From Pseudovirgaria hyperparasitica (Eukaryota > Ascomycota > Dothideomycetes > Acrospermales > Acrospermaceae), in contig NW_022985550.1 of the NCBI RefSeq assembly GCF_010093815.1, positions 1,067,074-1,131,073 of the forward strand: a stretch of DNA of 64,000 nucleotides. Reading direction: 5' to 3'. Every line of letters starts with the position of its first letter. Positions within the stretch are counted from its first letter, which is position 1. This document shows, piece by piece, positions 1 through 11,287 of the stretch. A model generated the notes under the pieces. The model saw only the letters and a list, made by a program, of their open reading frames with translations. It ran no database searches and was not told the DNA's origin. The position numbers and the translations under genes are program-made.

Positions 1-1026
1 GAAGATGAGCCTGCCGTCTCCAACAAGAAGCGCAAGCAAGATGCCGACGTATGTGCTCACCTTCCAGCCTTTACGACCGCCTTAACAAAGTGATAGGGCG
101 ACCAGGCTGGTAGTAAGAAGAAGCGCACTGAGCCCGAGCGCAAGAACACCGCTGTCTACGTTACCAAGATCCCACTGGATGCTACTGTAGAGGAGATTCA
201 CAACGTGTTCTCCAAGTGTGGCATGATCGCCAAGAGCGTGGACACGGATGAGAGCCGAATCAAGATGTACGAGGATGAGGAGGGCCATTTCAAGGGCGAC
301 GCACTCATCTCTTATTTCCGCGAGGAGTCCGTGTCGCTTGCCATCAAGATGCTTGACGACGCACCGTTTCGCTTTGGCGCTCCAAAGGAGCAGGAGAATA
401 TGCGCGTCACCGCGGCCGATTTCTCGTACAAGAAGGAGAAGGGCGTCAAGGACGGCGAGGATGGCGCAAAGCCGAAGAGTAACAAGATCAAGCGCAAGAT
501 CCAGCAGCAGTACACCAGCATGGCCGCGTATGTGTTGCTCACCAGAAAACACGACGTGTCTTCTCACACTGACCGATCCAACAGCAAGCTCGCAGACTGG
601 GACGACGACGATCCGCAGACTCTCCAACAGACATCGTCGCGCTTCGACAAAGTCGTCGTCATGAAGCACATGTTCACCCTCCACGAGCTCGAGGAAGACC
701 CGGCCGCGCTTCTCGACATCAAAGAGGAAATCCGCGAGGACTGCGCCAACTACGGCACCGTGACCAACGTCGTCCTCTTCGACAAGGAGCCCGCCGGCGT
801 GGTGACGGTGCGGTTTGGCACGGCGGAGGCGGCGCGCGCATGCGTGGCCAAGTGCGACGGCCGCTCCTTTGCCGGCCGCTTCGTCGAGGCGTACATTGCC
901 GACGGCTCGGAGCGCTTCCGCAAGACGAGCAACCATGCCCGCACCGACGAGGACGAGGCGGAGGAGGAGGCGCGGCTGGAGAAGTTTGGCGACTGGCTCG
1001 AGGCGCAGGAGGCTGAGCAGCGATAG
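1..1026 (+). CDS. CUS2/Tat-SF1-like U2 snRNP-associated splicing factor, 5' partial
   Basis: The gene begins before the window. Visible exons are <1-48 and 106-1026; the 57-nt intron (49-105) has a GTATGT donor and CCAG acceptor. Two RNA-recognition motifs are visible. The first, about 150-440, opens with AVYVTKIPLD and contains GDALISYF in place of the usual RNP1. The second, about 645-920, contains VVVMKHMF and GVVTVRFG, followed by a basic/acidic tail ending at TAG 1024-1026. This pair of degenerate RRMs with the linker KIKRKIQQQY is typical of yeast Cus2 and human Tat-SF1, which help fold U2 snRNA and bind SF3b during spliceosome assembly in the nucleus. Before the first RRM is a lysine-rich stretch (SNKKRKQ, SKKKRTEPE) that may be a nuclear localisation signal. 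Codons end mostly in G or C. The assignment rests on domain order and motif resemblance. Confidence 0.85.
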
Positions 1027-1310
1027 GGGCTTGGTCCTGGCTGCCTCTGATATAACCTTCCTTTCTTCTCCCTTGTGTCTTTGTGTGTAACTAGCGGGGC
1101 ATTCTGGCAGCAGTGGCGGCAGAGGTGGCAGCAGCGACGGTGTTGTCGGCGTCCTGGGTGTTTGGTTCTGGATAGGATAGGATGGGACAGGGTGGGACAG
1201 GCAGGGTAGGGTAGGATAGGACAGCGTAGCATTTCCGTGGCGCCCTGAATACACATACACACATCCATGCAATCGTATACACATTCAAACCCGCGGCCTC
1301 CTCTGTTGGA

Positions 1311-1354
1311 ACGGATGAACGGATGAATGGATGAACGGATGAACGAATGAATGA
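1311..1354. repeat. GGATGAAC-like tandem repeat
   Basis: About five imperfect 8-bp units (ggatgaac or ggatgaat) lie downstream of the splicing-factor gene. They follow a G-rich run of ggata and gggacagg units at 1168-1225. Confidence 0.8.
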
Positions 1355-3147
1355 TAAAAACACACAGCACAAAACCCATCAGCGCATGAGACTTGACTCC
1401 TCAATCTCTACAGGTATCCAAGACAGAAATGATTATTGTGGGGAAAATAGAGAGAAGAGAAGGAAGAAGGAAGAGGCAGGTTAATTGGATTCGATGTAAT
1501 GGATTGTGATGGAGGAGACGCTTTGTTGACTGTTTGGTCATATACATGTATTGCCCCGGGTGGGTGTTGGCGTTTTATCTATTTTCTTATAAACCTATTA
1601 GGATGGAATGGGATGGAATAAGAGAAGAGAAGGAAGGGCTGTTTTGAGTCATGCTTATTTATGTATCCATCTACTCATTCAATAATCTATTCGTTGCGCC
1701 GTGTATACACACACAAGTATAGTATAGTCTACCCAAACAGCGCGACTTGAGTTGCAGGAGAGAGTGTGTGAGAGGTAGATAACCGGAGCGATACTCGAGG
1801 TAGAATGTACTTTCATGTTCGCAAGCTAAGCGTTTGGGGTTTATTGAGTATACAAGAATTCAATAGTTGAAGAATCCAATAATTTAAGAATTTGGGAATT
1901 TCAAGATTCTATGCCCAAAAAAAGGAAAGAAAAGAAAAGAGTGGTCGAAGTGCGATGAGGGTTTGAGATGCTTCAATCGAGGCTACTACTTGCCTAGATA
2001 CCTAATCCTATCTACGTAAGCCATTCAACTACCATCACCCACTCACCCATCCACACAAACCACCATCAATCACTCACCGAAAAGGACACGGAAAAAGCAC
2101 AATAGCACCACGCATCCGCATCAGACGGAATGGGCAAAAAGTTCATCGATCTGCCATATTTCCACATCCATCCCATTTCCACATTCCACACCCCATAACT
2201 CCACACGGGTAAGTCGTAAGTCGTAAGTAAGCACGCAAGTCAAACCCTCCGAAGAACCGTCACGTCAATCAGTCAGTCAATCAGTCAGTCAGGCAGACAG
2301 GCAGGAGATTGCGCCGGTACAGCAATCCCTCCGATCATTCCGATCAATGCTTATTGATAATTATCGTCGCCAGTATCACTGTTACCGTTCGCGCGAGAGG
2401 GAAGGGGGAATTGCGATCGACCATGGTAACATTGTATGTACTGTCTGCTCATTGCTGCGGAGCCGGAACGGAGGAAGCGGATCGGAGGTTGTTAGAATGT
2501 ATGTATGACAGTACGTACAGGAAGGAGAGAAAAAGGGTGCGAGTGTGAGGGAGACTAATGTATGTGTATGTGTAGTGTATGTAGGACGGAGAATGGATGA
2601 ATGGAGATAGTATGAAGGATGCAGGATTGCAGATGGGACGGGATGGGAGTGCGACTGCTAGCTAGCAGCCTCAGGCCGTCAACCCATCTGACCCAGGTCC
2701 CATCCCAGCAAGAGTGCGCGCACTGCACTCCATCATGAATGAGCCCTGTGAGGCGCCCCGTTCGCAACCTGCAAACCACATCTCCACAAGAACCATAAAG
2801 TACCACTATATCCACAACGCCCGCATTACGTGGAAAGAGGGGGGTGTTTCATGTATTGTGTCTACTAGCTAATAAGCCCGCAGGGACGTTCACGCTGACC
2901 TGACGCAGGCACAACCCACCTACATGATTATGGCATGCAGCCGGCCAGCCAGTTAGCCAGCCAGCCGGAGCAGTGTTGCAGCACCTGGGAAAAAACCCCT
3001 TGCATACTCTATCCACTCCACTGCACTGCACTCTGTCCACTCTATCCACTCTATCCACTCCACTCCATCTCATCCACTCCGTCCGCCAGCACGCAGGCAC
3101 GCAGGAACGCAGGCCCGACACATGCATGCATGCATATGTAAACTCAC

Positions 3148-3182
3148 CGTCCACGTCCACGTCCACGTCCACGTCCACGTCC
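3148..3182. repeat. CGTCCA 6-bp tandem repeat
   Basis: About five perfect 6-bp units. Any peptide read from it is a repeat artefact (a run of VD or TS dipeptides). Confidence 0.85.
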
Positions 3183-3265
3183 GCGGGCAAGCCCTGGCAA
3201 TACCCGCGAGTCTGGCTCCTCGACAGCATAGCAATATGCGAAATCACGTCTCGCTGTAGTAATTA

Positions 3266-3314
3266 GTAGCCCTGTAGTAGCCCTGTAGTAGCCCTGTAGT
3301 AGCCCTGTAGTAGC
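3266..3314. repeat. AGCCCTGTAGT 11-bp tandem repeat
   Basis: Four full 11-bp units and a partial one, nearly perfect. Confidence 0.85.
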
Positions 3315-3911
3315 AGCATCATCCACGCGGCACAAGGTTGGGGGGAAGGAGCATGAAAATAATCATAATCCAATCTTACCATCTCGCCAGGATGGCAGTT
3401 TCGTGTATATACCCGCTCGCGGGACCTAGGACCTCGTTTCCTGTATCGAGCAGGTGCGACGAGGGGTGGTGGTGGTGGTAGTGGTGACGAGAGGGTGGAA
3501 GCGAGATGTAGGGATGCTGGGATGCTTGCCGGGGTACGTGATTCATACACAGTACAGCAAGACTCCACATCCGGCACCGAGGGGCCCGATATCGACATTC
3601 GGCACGATCCGACGTGAGGAATAGAGAGGCTGTTGCGGGGGTCCTGGTTGTCATGGTTAGAGATTTCTCAATTTGTTGTTGGTGCTTTGGGGTTTCGAGG
3701 GCCTCTGGGGTTAGTCAGTCGGCAATGATGGGGGGGTTTTGGTCGGGAGGATGGGGGGATGGATGGATGGGCATTTTCGGAGATTCGTTGCGTTTTGGGG
3801 AGTGGAGGGTATTGGGTCTGCGAGTGCATGTATGTATGTGGTTATGTAGTTTATGCCGTGTGTATATGCAGTTCAGGATGATGGACGTCTGGTGTGAGTT
3901 GAGGCCGTTTT

Positions 3912-3986
3912 GACTGCCTGACTGCCTAACTGCCTAACTGCCTAACTGCCTAACTGCCTAACTGCCTGACTGCCTGACTGCCTGAC
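3912..3986. repeat. ACTGCCTA/ACTGCCTG 8-bp tandem repeat
   Basis: About nine 8-bp units. The inner copies end in A and the outer copies in G, so variants are arranged symmetrically across the array. Confidence 0.85.
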
Positions 3987-4416
3987 TAAAGTCGCACATC
4001 TGCTCCAATGAGCACACCGGGCACACCGAGCCTGCTGTATCTCAGTTACACGGTTCATAACAGCAGATATTAATCGTTTCAGGCTGTTTTTGCATTCCTC
4101 GCAGGGCCCTGATAAAAGTCAAGCCTAGGGTGGAGCAGCATCAACGCTTCGCAGACCCAGCCGAACCCCCGGTTCGTTCGCGTGTCTAATCTGTGGACTC
4201 ACAGTCGAGTAGTCGAGTCACGTCACGTCGCGTCGCGTACGGCACACCGACGACCAAGCTATAACATAACAGTCACCAGTAAGAAGCACGAGTATTGACG
4301 CTCGGTAGAGTATGACTGTGGCTGCTGGGAGGCTGGGAGGCTGAGGAGACGAGGTGGTACAGAGTGGCAAGGAAGCCGTGTGGAAGACTGCAGTGGGACC
4401 GCAACGGCTTTTTTGA

Positions 4417-4418
<2 letters not shown>

Positions 4419-4463
<45 letters not shown>
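4419..4463. repeat. (TG)n microsatellite
   Basis: An uninterrupted TG dinucleotide run of about 22 units. It creates a spurious Cys-Val reading frame. Confidence 0.95.
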
Positions 4464-4466
<3 letters not shown>

Positions 4467-4536
4467 AAGCCTATGCCATGCCATGCACACCCGAGGCCTC
4501 GTACTCGCCTCACCAGCCAGCCAGCCACGACACAAG

Positions 4537-4538
<2 letters not shown>

Positions 4539-4576
<38 letters not shown>
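4539..4576. repeat. (GGCA)n microsatellite
   Basis: About nine perfect tetranucleotide units, less than 80 bp from the TG run. Confidence 0.95.
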
Positions 4577-4805
4577 AACCAGCACGATGGGAGGGAGGAG
4601 GTCTGGAGATGCATTGCATGGGTGGGCGGACAAGGAACAAGGGGGGAGGCTGCTGGGTCAATGGTTCGGGGTGTGGAAGCATCGCGAATCTCTAGCTATT
4701 AGGCACAGGGATGGCGGGTATGAGGATGAATGGTGGTGAGGGTTGCACGAGAGGGAGTTTTGGGGGGTGGGCATGGAATGGTGAAGATGGACGGATGGAC
4801 GGAGC

Positions 4806-4867
4806 AAGAAGAAGAAGAAGAAGAAGAAGAAGAAGAAGAAGAAGAAGAAGAAGAAGAAGAAGAAGAA
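4806..4867. repeat. (GAA)n microsatellite
   Basis: About 20 perfect GAA units on the + strand, a pure purine tract able to form triplex structures. A shorter GAA run lies at 5264-5292. Confidence 0.95.
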
Positions 4868-5100
4868 GGGAGGCAGCAGTAATTGACTAGACAGAACGTG
4901 TAGTTAATGACAGCGACGAGAACGTAGTAATGTGGTTTGTGTATTATGTGTGTATTATAGTGTAGCAGCTTACGTAGGTAGCACAGAAAGTCGAGGGTCC
5001 TCTCTCCTCGCCTTAATTAATGCTGACAGCAAAACACTAGTCGGGACGGGGCCTAGCGCCATCATCGGACGAGAAAGGGAAACCAGTCCAAACCCGCATG

Positions 5101-5693
5101 CTTATCTCTCCCAGATCGGCCGGGCACGTTTTACAGGTTATAATCTCAAGTCCATGTAGCCGTAGACATGTGTAATAGCAAAACCTAACATCAACCTCTA
5201 ATTATTTTGCCTGAGGGGTCAATCAATAGACATGGAAAAGGAAAAGGGTAACAACAGCCACAGAAGAAGCAGAAGAAGAAGAAGAAGAAGAAAGATCATC
5301 TTCGGCTTCTCACTGCCGGCGGGAGGAGTAGGAGGGTGTGTGTTTTAGTGAATTTCTTTTGTTTATAAGGTTTGCGGCAAGCAGGGCCCCACCAGACAGA
5401 CCAAACCAGCAGATCATACAGTATTGGCAATTTGACGCGTGGGGCTGACTGCCAAGGTGAACCGGTAGTAGCGGGCGCGGGCACACACCTCACATGCCAC
5501 GGGGCGGGAGGGTTAGTCAGGGGAAGGCTGGGCAGAGCTTTTGGGGATGGATGACTGCTTTTTGAGCAGCAGGTGAAGAAGAAGGGCAAGGCGATCGTCC
5601 ATCCCATCCGTGCCACACCGACTTATCAGACTATTATCAGTCTGAGAGAGAGAGCAATTATTACGCCGCCGGCCGTCCATCTGAGCATTATCG
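5101..5693. promoter_or_regulatory. Cluster of GATA-factor type sites
   Basis: Four HGATAR-like sites occur in about 590 bp: AGATAA (complement at 5101-5106), TGATAA twice (complement at 5623-5628 and 5634-5639) and CGATAA (complement at 5688-5693). AreA/Gln3-type GATA factors control MEP2-class transporters in fungi, so these could be nitrogen-response elements. They lie 2.0-2.5 kb before the start codon and such short motifs arise by chance, so the call is tentative. Confidence 0.25.
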
Positions 5694-7074
5694 GGCCTTT
5701 TTTTATTTTAATCCTTATTCAATTCCCAGAGGAAGATCCGGGGGACGGATTGCGGCGCGATTAAAGCAGGTGCAGCATCCAGGGTATGGTAGTATGGTAG
5801 TGAGGTGGCCAGGCATGCGGAGGACAGTCGGCGCAAGAGAGTGCTAGATATAATAATAGCAGGTGTAGCCATCTACTACGTCTTGGGTCTTGCAGCAGCA
5901 AGCTATATTTACAGTCTATAGATGTCACTCACACACACCACAGCTAATCATCTTGGCTATTCGCGACCGTGACAGCCAGCCAGGGCGCAGTCTTGGCGGT
6001 TTGATATGATGGCATACACACACAGCTTGGACAGACAGAAGGATCCGGGCGCGCAAGATCAATGCAAAACGTAAGAGGATTACGCAAACGACGAGATGGA
6101 CGTTACGTAGGCGATTCGAATGCGTGGTACTGTGGTAGAGAGTTGTGCAAATTATGGGGATGCAGAAACAATGGATGCAAAGATATATAAAGGGAAACCA
6201 TTTATTGAAAGAAGATGAAGAACGGGCAAGCTAGCAGTAAAGATGCAGAGATGGACGGCGGGGATCGACAGGACTAGAGGTATTAGTAGCATGCGAGGCT
6301 CTCCCTCCCTCTGTCTGGCTGTCCCGCCCGCGGATGTCCATGATGGCCCACAAGACGTAGAGGGAGAGGATAAGATTGAAGATGCGGGATGGTGCAGTCA
6401 ATGTAGGTATCCAGCATGTAGGTATGATATTTTATGATGCGGGAGAACGGACAAGAGAAAGGCCGGTCGGAGAGTGCAATTGAGAAGAGAGGCAGTAGGT
6501 AATAATAGTGCTGTAGTGAGTGTAGTGTAGTGTAGATGGGGGAGAGAGGAGTGTCACTGACTGTATGTACTGTACTGTACCAGGGTGGTCACCTAATATT
6601 AGCTGACTTAGGGAGGGGGGGAGGTCCCCTGGTCGCGTCGTCCCGGCTGGTTGGCAGCTAAAAGCGGTATTATGTAGTGAGTCGGCCACAACCAGCAAAA
6701 ACGCCAGCGACTCTCCCCTGCCCAGCAAGTCCGGGCAGCTCATAATTAGATTAATTTACTGACTTTCTACCTACTGTAATTACTGTACTAGTACCCTACA
6801 GGGCTAATCATGCTAATAATGCCCGGCACAAGCCCTGAGAGCGTTGAGTCTGCTGTCTGTATGTAGCTGGTGGTGGGTATATGTCCCGCGCGGTCACCAG
6901 TGCCAGGCCAGGGTCGAGGCGATACCCTGAAAGTACTTAGTCCAGTCTGCTTAACGCTTAACCTGCTTAGACGAGTCCTCCTCCTCCTCCTCCTCCTAAT
7001 CGGGTTCCCCTTCTTTTTTGCCCATCATCAAATTCATTATTCTCCCGCCCTCTTTTCAATAATATAGATACTTC

Positions 7075-7655
7075 CTCTTCCTCCGACTACTCCTCCTCCT
7101 CCCTTCACCTCCCTCTTACGTCGACCTTGTCTCTTTTCCGTCCTCGTCGTCGTCGTTGTGCTCGTTGGTGCGCAATCAATCAATCCATCAACCACTCTCG
7201 CTTCACCCTTCGCTTCCTACTCGTTCCAGGAGCCTGCTTGTTCGTCTGCGGGTCCCCCTGTCGACCTTGTGTGGCCACTGCTGCTACTTCTGCTGCCACC
7301 CGCCTAGACCTCTCTGTCTCTCTCTCTTATTACTACTCATCCCGCCCGCACTACCCACTTCTGCTCCACGAACCAGCTCGTCTAAACTTCGTCCTACTAC
7401 TACTCACTTCAACAACAACAGACTTCAACCACCACACTCCTTTTGTCGTTCCTTATTCCCTCCAAGCTACTTCTTCCATCCTTCTCCCGCCACTCTGCGA
7501 CGTTGCACCACCTCCGTCCGTCCTGTCTTGGCCGCGACATTCTTCTTATCTGCCAAAACCCCCTCACTTCTTCCCACCCTTCCACTTGGCCTCCTTCTTT
7601 TCTTCCACCACGCCTCCCACTCGCGCCTCGACTGCAACATCATCATCACCATCAT
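7075..7655 (+). promoter_or_regulatory. Pyrimidine-rich leader of the ammonium transporter gene
   Basis: About 580 bp rich in C and T run up to the start codon, with repeated CTC, CTT and CCT and no long purine runs. Such CT tracts are common in core promoters and 5' UTRs of well-expressed filamentous fungal genes. The transcription start cannot be placed. Confidence 0.45.
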
Positions 7656-7659
7656 CACC

Positions 7660-9216
7660 ATGTCCGAGTCCCAGCCATATGTCCCGCTGGAGCCCTTCAC
7701 CAACCTCACCATTGCCACGGGTGGTGACTCTCTCCAGTATGACCTGAATGTCTTCTACAATGTACGTCGCCTCCTCCAGTGAATGACATGACACCTGCCA
7801 CTTATCTCTAACACACCTCACTAGGCCGGCGACATGGCCTTTGTCATCATCTGCACTGCTCTCGTGCTGCTCATGATTCCCGGCGTCGGCTTCTTCTACT
7901 CTGGTCTGGCGCGAAGAAAGTCGGCTCTGTCGCTGCTATGGCTGTCCGTCATGGCCACCGCCGTCACCTCCTTCCAATGGTTCTTCTGGGGCTACTCCCT
8001 GGCCTTTTCTCACAAGGCCGGCAAGTTCATCGGTGCCTTGGACAACATTGGCTTCAGAAACGTCTTGGCTTACCCGTCCGTTGGAAGCCCAAAGGTGCCT
8101 GATCTGCTCTACGCCGTCTATCAGGGCATGTTTGCTGCCATCACTGTCGCCCTGGCCGTCGGTGCCGTTGCCGAGCGTGGTCGCATGCTGCCCTGCGTCA
8201 TCTTCATGTTCGTCTGGTCCACCGTCATCTACGATCCCATTGCCTGCTGGACCTGGAACTCGTCCGGCTGGTCTTTTGTCATGGGTGGTCTCGACTTTGC
8301 CGGTGGCACACCCGTCCACATCACCTCTGGTTGCGCCGCCCTGGCCTACTCGTACATGCTTGGCAAGCGACGTGGTCACGGCACTCAAGAGCTCAACTAC
8401 CGCCCGCACAACGTCACCCACATTGTCATTGGCACCGTCTTCCTCTGGGTCGGCTGGTTTGGCTTCAACGCCGGTTCTGCGCTCGCTGCGAACCTGCGTG
8501 CCGTCATGGCCGCCGTTGTGACCAACCTGGCTGCCTGCGTGGGTGGTGTGACGTGGTGTCTGGTCGACTACCGTCTCGAGCGCAAGTGGTCCACCGTTGG
8601 CTTCTGCTCCGGTGTCATTGCCGGTCTGGTCTGCATCACTCCCGGCTCTGGCTACGTTCCGGCATGGGCTGCCGTCATCTACGGCGTGTGCGGTGGCGTC
8701 TTTTGCAACTACGCCACCAAGCTCAAGTACTTTCTCCGCTGTGACGACGCGCTCGACATTTTTGCCGTCCATGGCGTCGGTGGCTTTGTCGGAAACATCC
8801 TGACCGCATTCTTCGCCGCCGACTACATAGCCCATCTTGATGGCTTCTCCACCATTCCGGGAGGCTGGCTGAACCAGCACTGGGTCCAGCTTGGCTACCA
8901 GCTCGCCGACTCGGTTGCCGGCGCTTCCTACTCCTTCTTTGGCACTTGCCTCATTCTCGGTGCCATTGACGGCATTGGCAAGTTCTTCCCCATCTTCAAG
9001 CTCCGTGCCAGCGAGGAGGAGGAGATTCTAGGCATCGACGACGTCGAGATTGGTGAATTCGCGTACGACTACGTCGAGCTCACCCGCGAAGTCAAGAGCC
9101 CAGACGACTCGGACGACAACATGAGCCGCAACAGCATCAGCAGCTTTCCGGACCACGCCCAGGCGCCCGAAAAGGGCCACCGACCGCACGACTCGGTCGG
9201 GAGCAGCCAACAATGA
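7660..9216 (+). CDS. mep2: High-affinity ammonium transporter, MEP2 class
   Basis: Exons 7660-7761 and 7825-9216 give 497 residues, the usual size for fungal Mep proteins; the 63-nt intron has a GTACGT donor and CTAG acceptor. The start is the ATG opening MSESQPYVPL, which follows a CAT/CAC-rich leader. The protein has about eleven hydrophobic helices and the Amt signature DFAGGTPVHITSGCAALA. Both pore histidines are present, at about residues 199 and 350. A histidine at the first position, instead of the glutamate of Mep1/Mep3, places it in the Mep2 class. That class imports ammonium at the plasma membrane and also signals nitrogen limitation for filamentous growth. The cytosolic C-terminus carries the conserved ELGIDD-like segment (here EILGIDDVEIGEFAYDY) and a Ser/Asp-rich tail that could be phosphorylated. 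Confidence 0.95.
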
Positions 9217-10436
9217 CTGCATGGCGCCACTTCCGACGACATTCCCTTGAGGCCTCTGCAGTCAACTTCAGCAGCAGCAGGAGCACGACAGCAGCAGTAG
9301 TAGTCTCTTCCCCTCACCCTGATTTTCCATTGCATATAGCCCTTGCCGCTTTTCGTCCCCGCATGGATAGACTTGGCCGCCGCGGGGGCCAATACCATTG
9401 CAGCGGAAGCAGTCTGGCGCACACACACAGCGAGCGACATGTAGCAAATTCATATTATCGATGAGGATCCATCCCTCTCCTCCTCCCCCTTGCCAAACAA
9501 AGCCGCTGGAAGGGGGGGGGGGGGAGGGTGCGTGGCGTATGGTATATTTTTAGATTTTATTAAAACACGATGTCAAGACCACACTATCATATTTTTTTTT
9601 GGGAGGAGCACGCACATATACAACAACAACAACACCACCCTCGACGAAAACGAGACCAAATACAATACAACACACACACACACAACACACACAACACACG
9701 GCACCCCGCCCCCGTCTTGGGATCTATTTTGCACAAATACGTCATCTACTACATGACTTTTATATTTTTCTGTTTTTCCCTATACGACGCCTTGTTTCTT
9801 GGATATCCTAATACGATCGATCAATCAATCATGTACCAGTCTGTCTAGTGCCTCCTCTCGCGGGCGCTTGGGCGCTTCTTGCTTTATGTTGGGGAATAGG
9901 GATAGGCATAGGAATATGAATAGGGATAGGGATAGGAAGGAGGGGGTGGAGACCTTGCTTTATGAAGAAGACGGGACTTTTTTTATTTTCTCTTGCCTTT
10001 TTTGGCTAGGCCTCTTTTTTCTTCTCCCTACGCATGAGAAGAGGCGGGGCGATTATATCATGTATCTATCTTTTGATCTTTTATCTTGATCTTTATCTAC
10101 CTGTCTGGCTGTGCGTCTTCTGTTGTGGGCAATTACTTGCTCTGCAGACTATGACTATGTGTGTGTGTATCGCATCATCGTAATCGTATCGTGTGTACCA
10201 CCAACAAGTCATGTGACGATAGAGTTTGTTTTAGCGTTTGTTTGTTGTTGTATGTAGTTGATTTGAGATGGGATGGATATATGGTTATGCATGGATGGGG
10301 ACTGTTTGGTTCGTGTGGCGTGGCGTTAGTGCTGTGCTGTGCTGTGCCTCTGAGTCTGTGTGTGTGTTGTACGAACGTGTCGATGAGGGATGTGTGTACA
10401 GCGCGTGACTGGTTTACTCCTTGCGTGCCTTGCTTT

Positions 10437-10605
10437 CTGTCCTGGCTGTCCTGTCGTGTCTTGGGTTTCCTGTCCTGGTTTCCCTGTCCTGTCTTAGGTT
10501 TCCTGTCCGGGTTTTCCTGTCCTGTCTTGGCTTTCTATCCTATCCCATCCTATCCTATCCTATCCCATCCTATCCTATCCTGGCGTTCCTATCCTGTCCT
10601 TTCCT
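10437..10605. repeat. CCTGTC / CCTATC degenerate tandem repeats
   Basis: A stretch of short pyrimidine-rich units (tcctgtcctgg, tttcctgtcc) passes into a pentamer run of cctat units at about 10534-10580. Confidence 0.75.
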
Positions 10606-11008
10606 GTCTTGTGATCCCTTGTCAGACGCCAGACGCCAGACGCCAGACGCCGCCGCGCTGCCGTGCGGTATAGGGTGATGATGAGTCTGCATGTATATTC
10701 CGGATGTATTCCAAAAATATTCCAAATACATGCATGCATGCATACCTATACATACATAGTTGATATCGATGCTCTGGCTGGCATGTTCGCTGTGCCGCGC
10801 CGTTGTGCGCGCGCGGGTAGATGGTAGATGGTAGTGCTGGTTTAGGAGAGGGTGAGTTGGGATTAGGGAGTGTCAAGGGTCAGGGAGTAGGGATCAGGCT
10901 TCTTGGAGGTATCGCGATTCACGATGGAAGTGAGTAGGTGGCAAGGATTGGGGCATTGAGGTATTGAGTGTTGGGAATGGATGCTTGGGTATGGTATTAG
11001 GTATAGTG

Positions 11009-11130
11009 TCAGGCATGGTATCAGGCATGGTATCAGGCATGGTATCAGGCATGGTATCAGGCATGGTATCAGGCATGGTATCAGGCATGGTATCAGGCAT
11101 GGTATCAAGCATGGTATCAAGCAAGCATAG
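11009..11130. repeat. 12-bp minisatellite (CAGGCATGGTAT)
   Basis: About ten nearly perfect 12-bp units. Because 12 is a multiple of three, every frame is open through it and codes for peptide repeats on both strands (MVSG on +, MPDT on -). There is no other sign that it is translated. Confidence 0.9.
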
Positions 11131-11225
11131 CATCAAGCATCAGGCATGGTATCATGCATCACGTATTCTAAAAGAAGCGCACGTCGGGGGGCTGCCGGGA
11201 TGGACTGTATAATGCACCGTTCACT

Positions 11226-11287
11226 GCACCGCACGCTACACCGCACGCTACACCGCACGCTACACCGCACGCTACACCGCACGCTAC
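11226..11287. repeat. 12-bp minisatellite (CACCGCACGCTA)
   Basis: About five near-perfect 12-bp units, roughly 100 bp from the previous array but unrelated to it in sequence. Confidence 0.9.

Larger units (their letters stand above)
1027..7659. other. 6.6-kb gene-free, microsatellite-rich intergenic region
   Basis: No credible coding exon on either strand. The open frames here are short and run through simple repeats. The stretch holds many short tandem arrays (listed separately) and ends in a long pyrimidine-rich tract (about 7075-7655) leading to the ammonium transporter start. It may contain long UTRs or non-coding transcripts, but nothing in the sequence shows this directly. Confidence 0.6.

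Noticed and set aside
82-1284. 400-codon minus-strand frame
   Set aside because: Antisense to the CUS2-like gene and extended into repeat DNA; no domain.
3900-4000. CRISPR-like array of short repeats
   Set aside because: The 8-bp units are directly adjacent without spacers and the genome is eukaryotic; an ordinary minisatellite.
7936-8880. 314-codon minus-strand frame
   Set aside because: It is exactly antisense to the ammonium transporter exon, which is strongly codon-biased; such GC3-rich genes create long antisense frames. No domain.
10534-10580. Interstitial telomere repeat
   Set aside because: Units are cctat or cccat, not the fungal TTAGGG/CCCTAA repeat.
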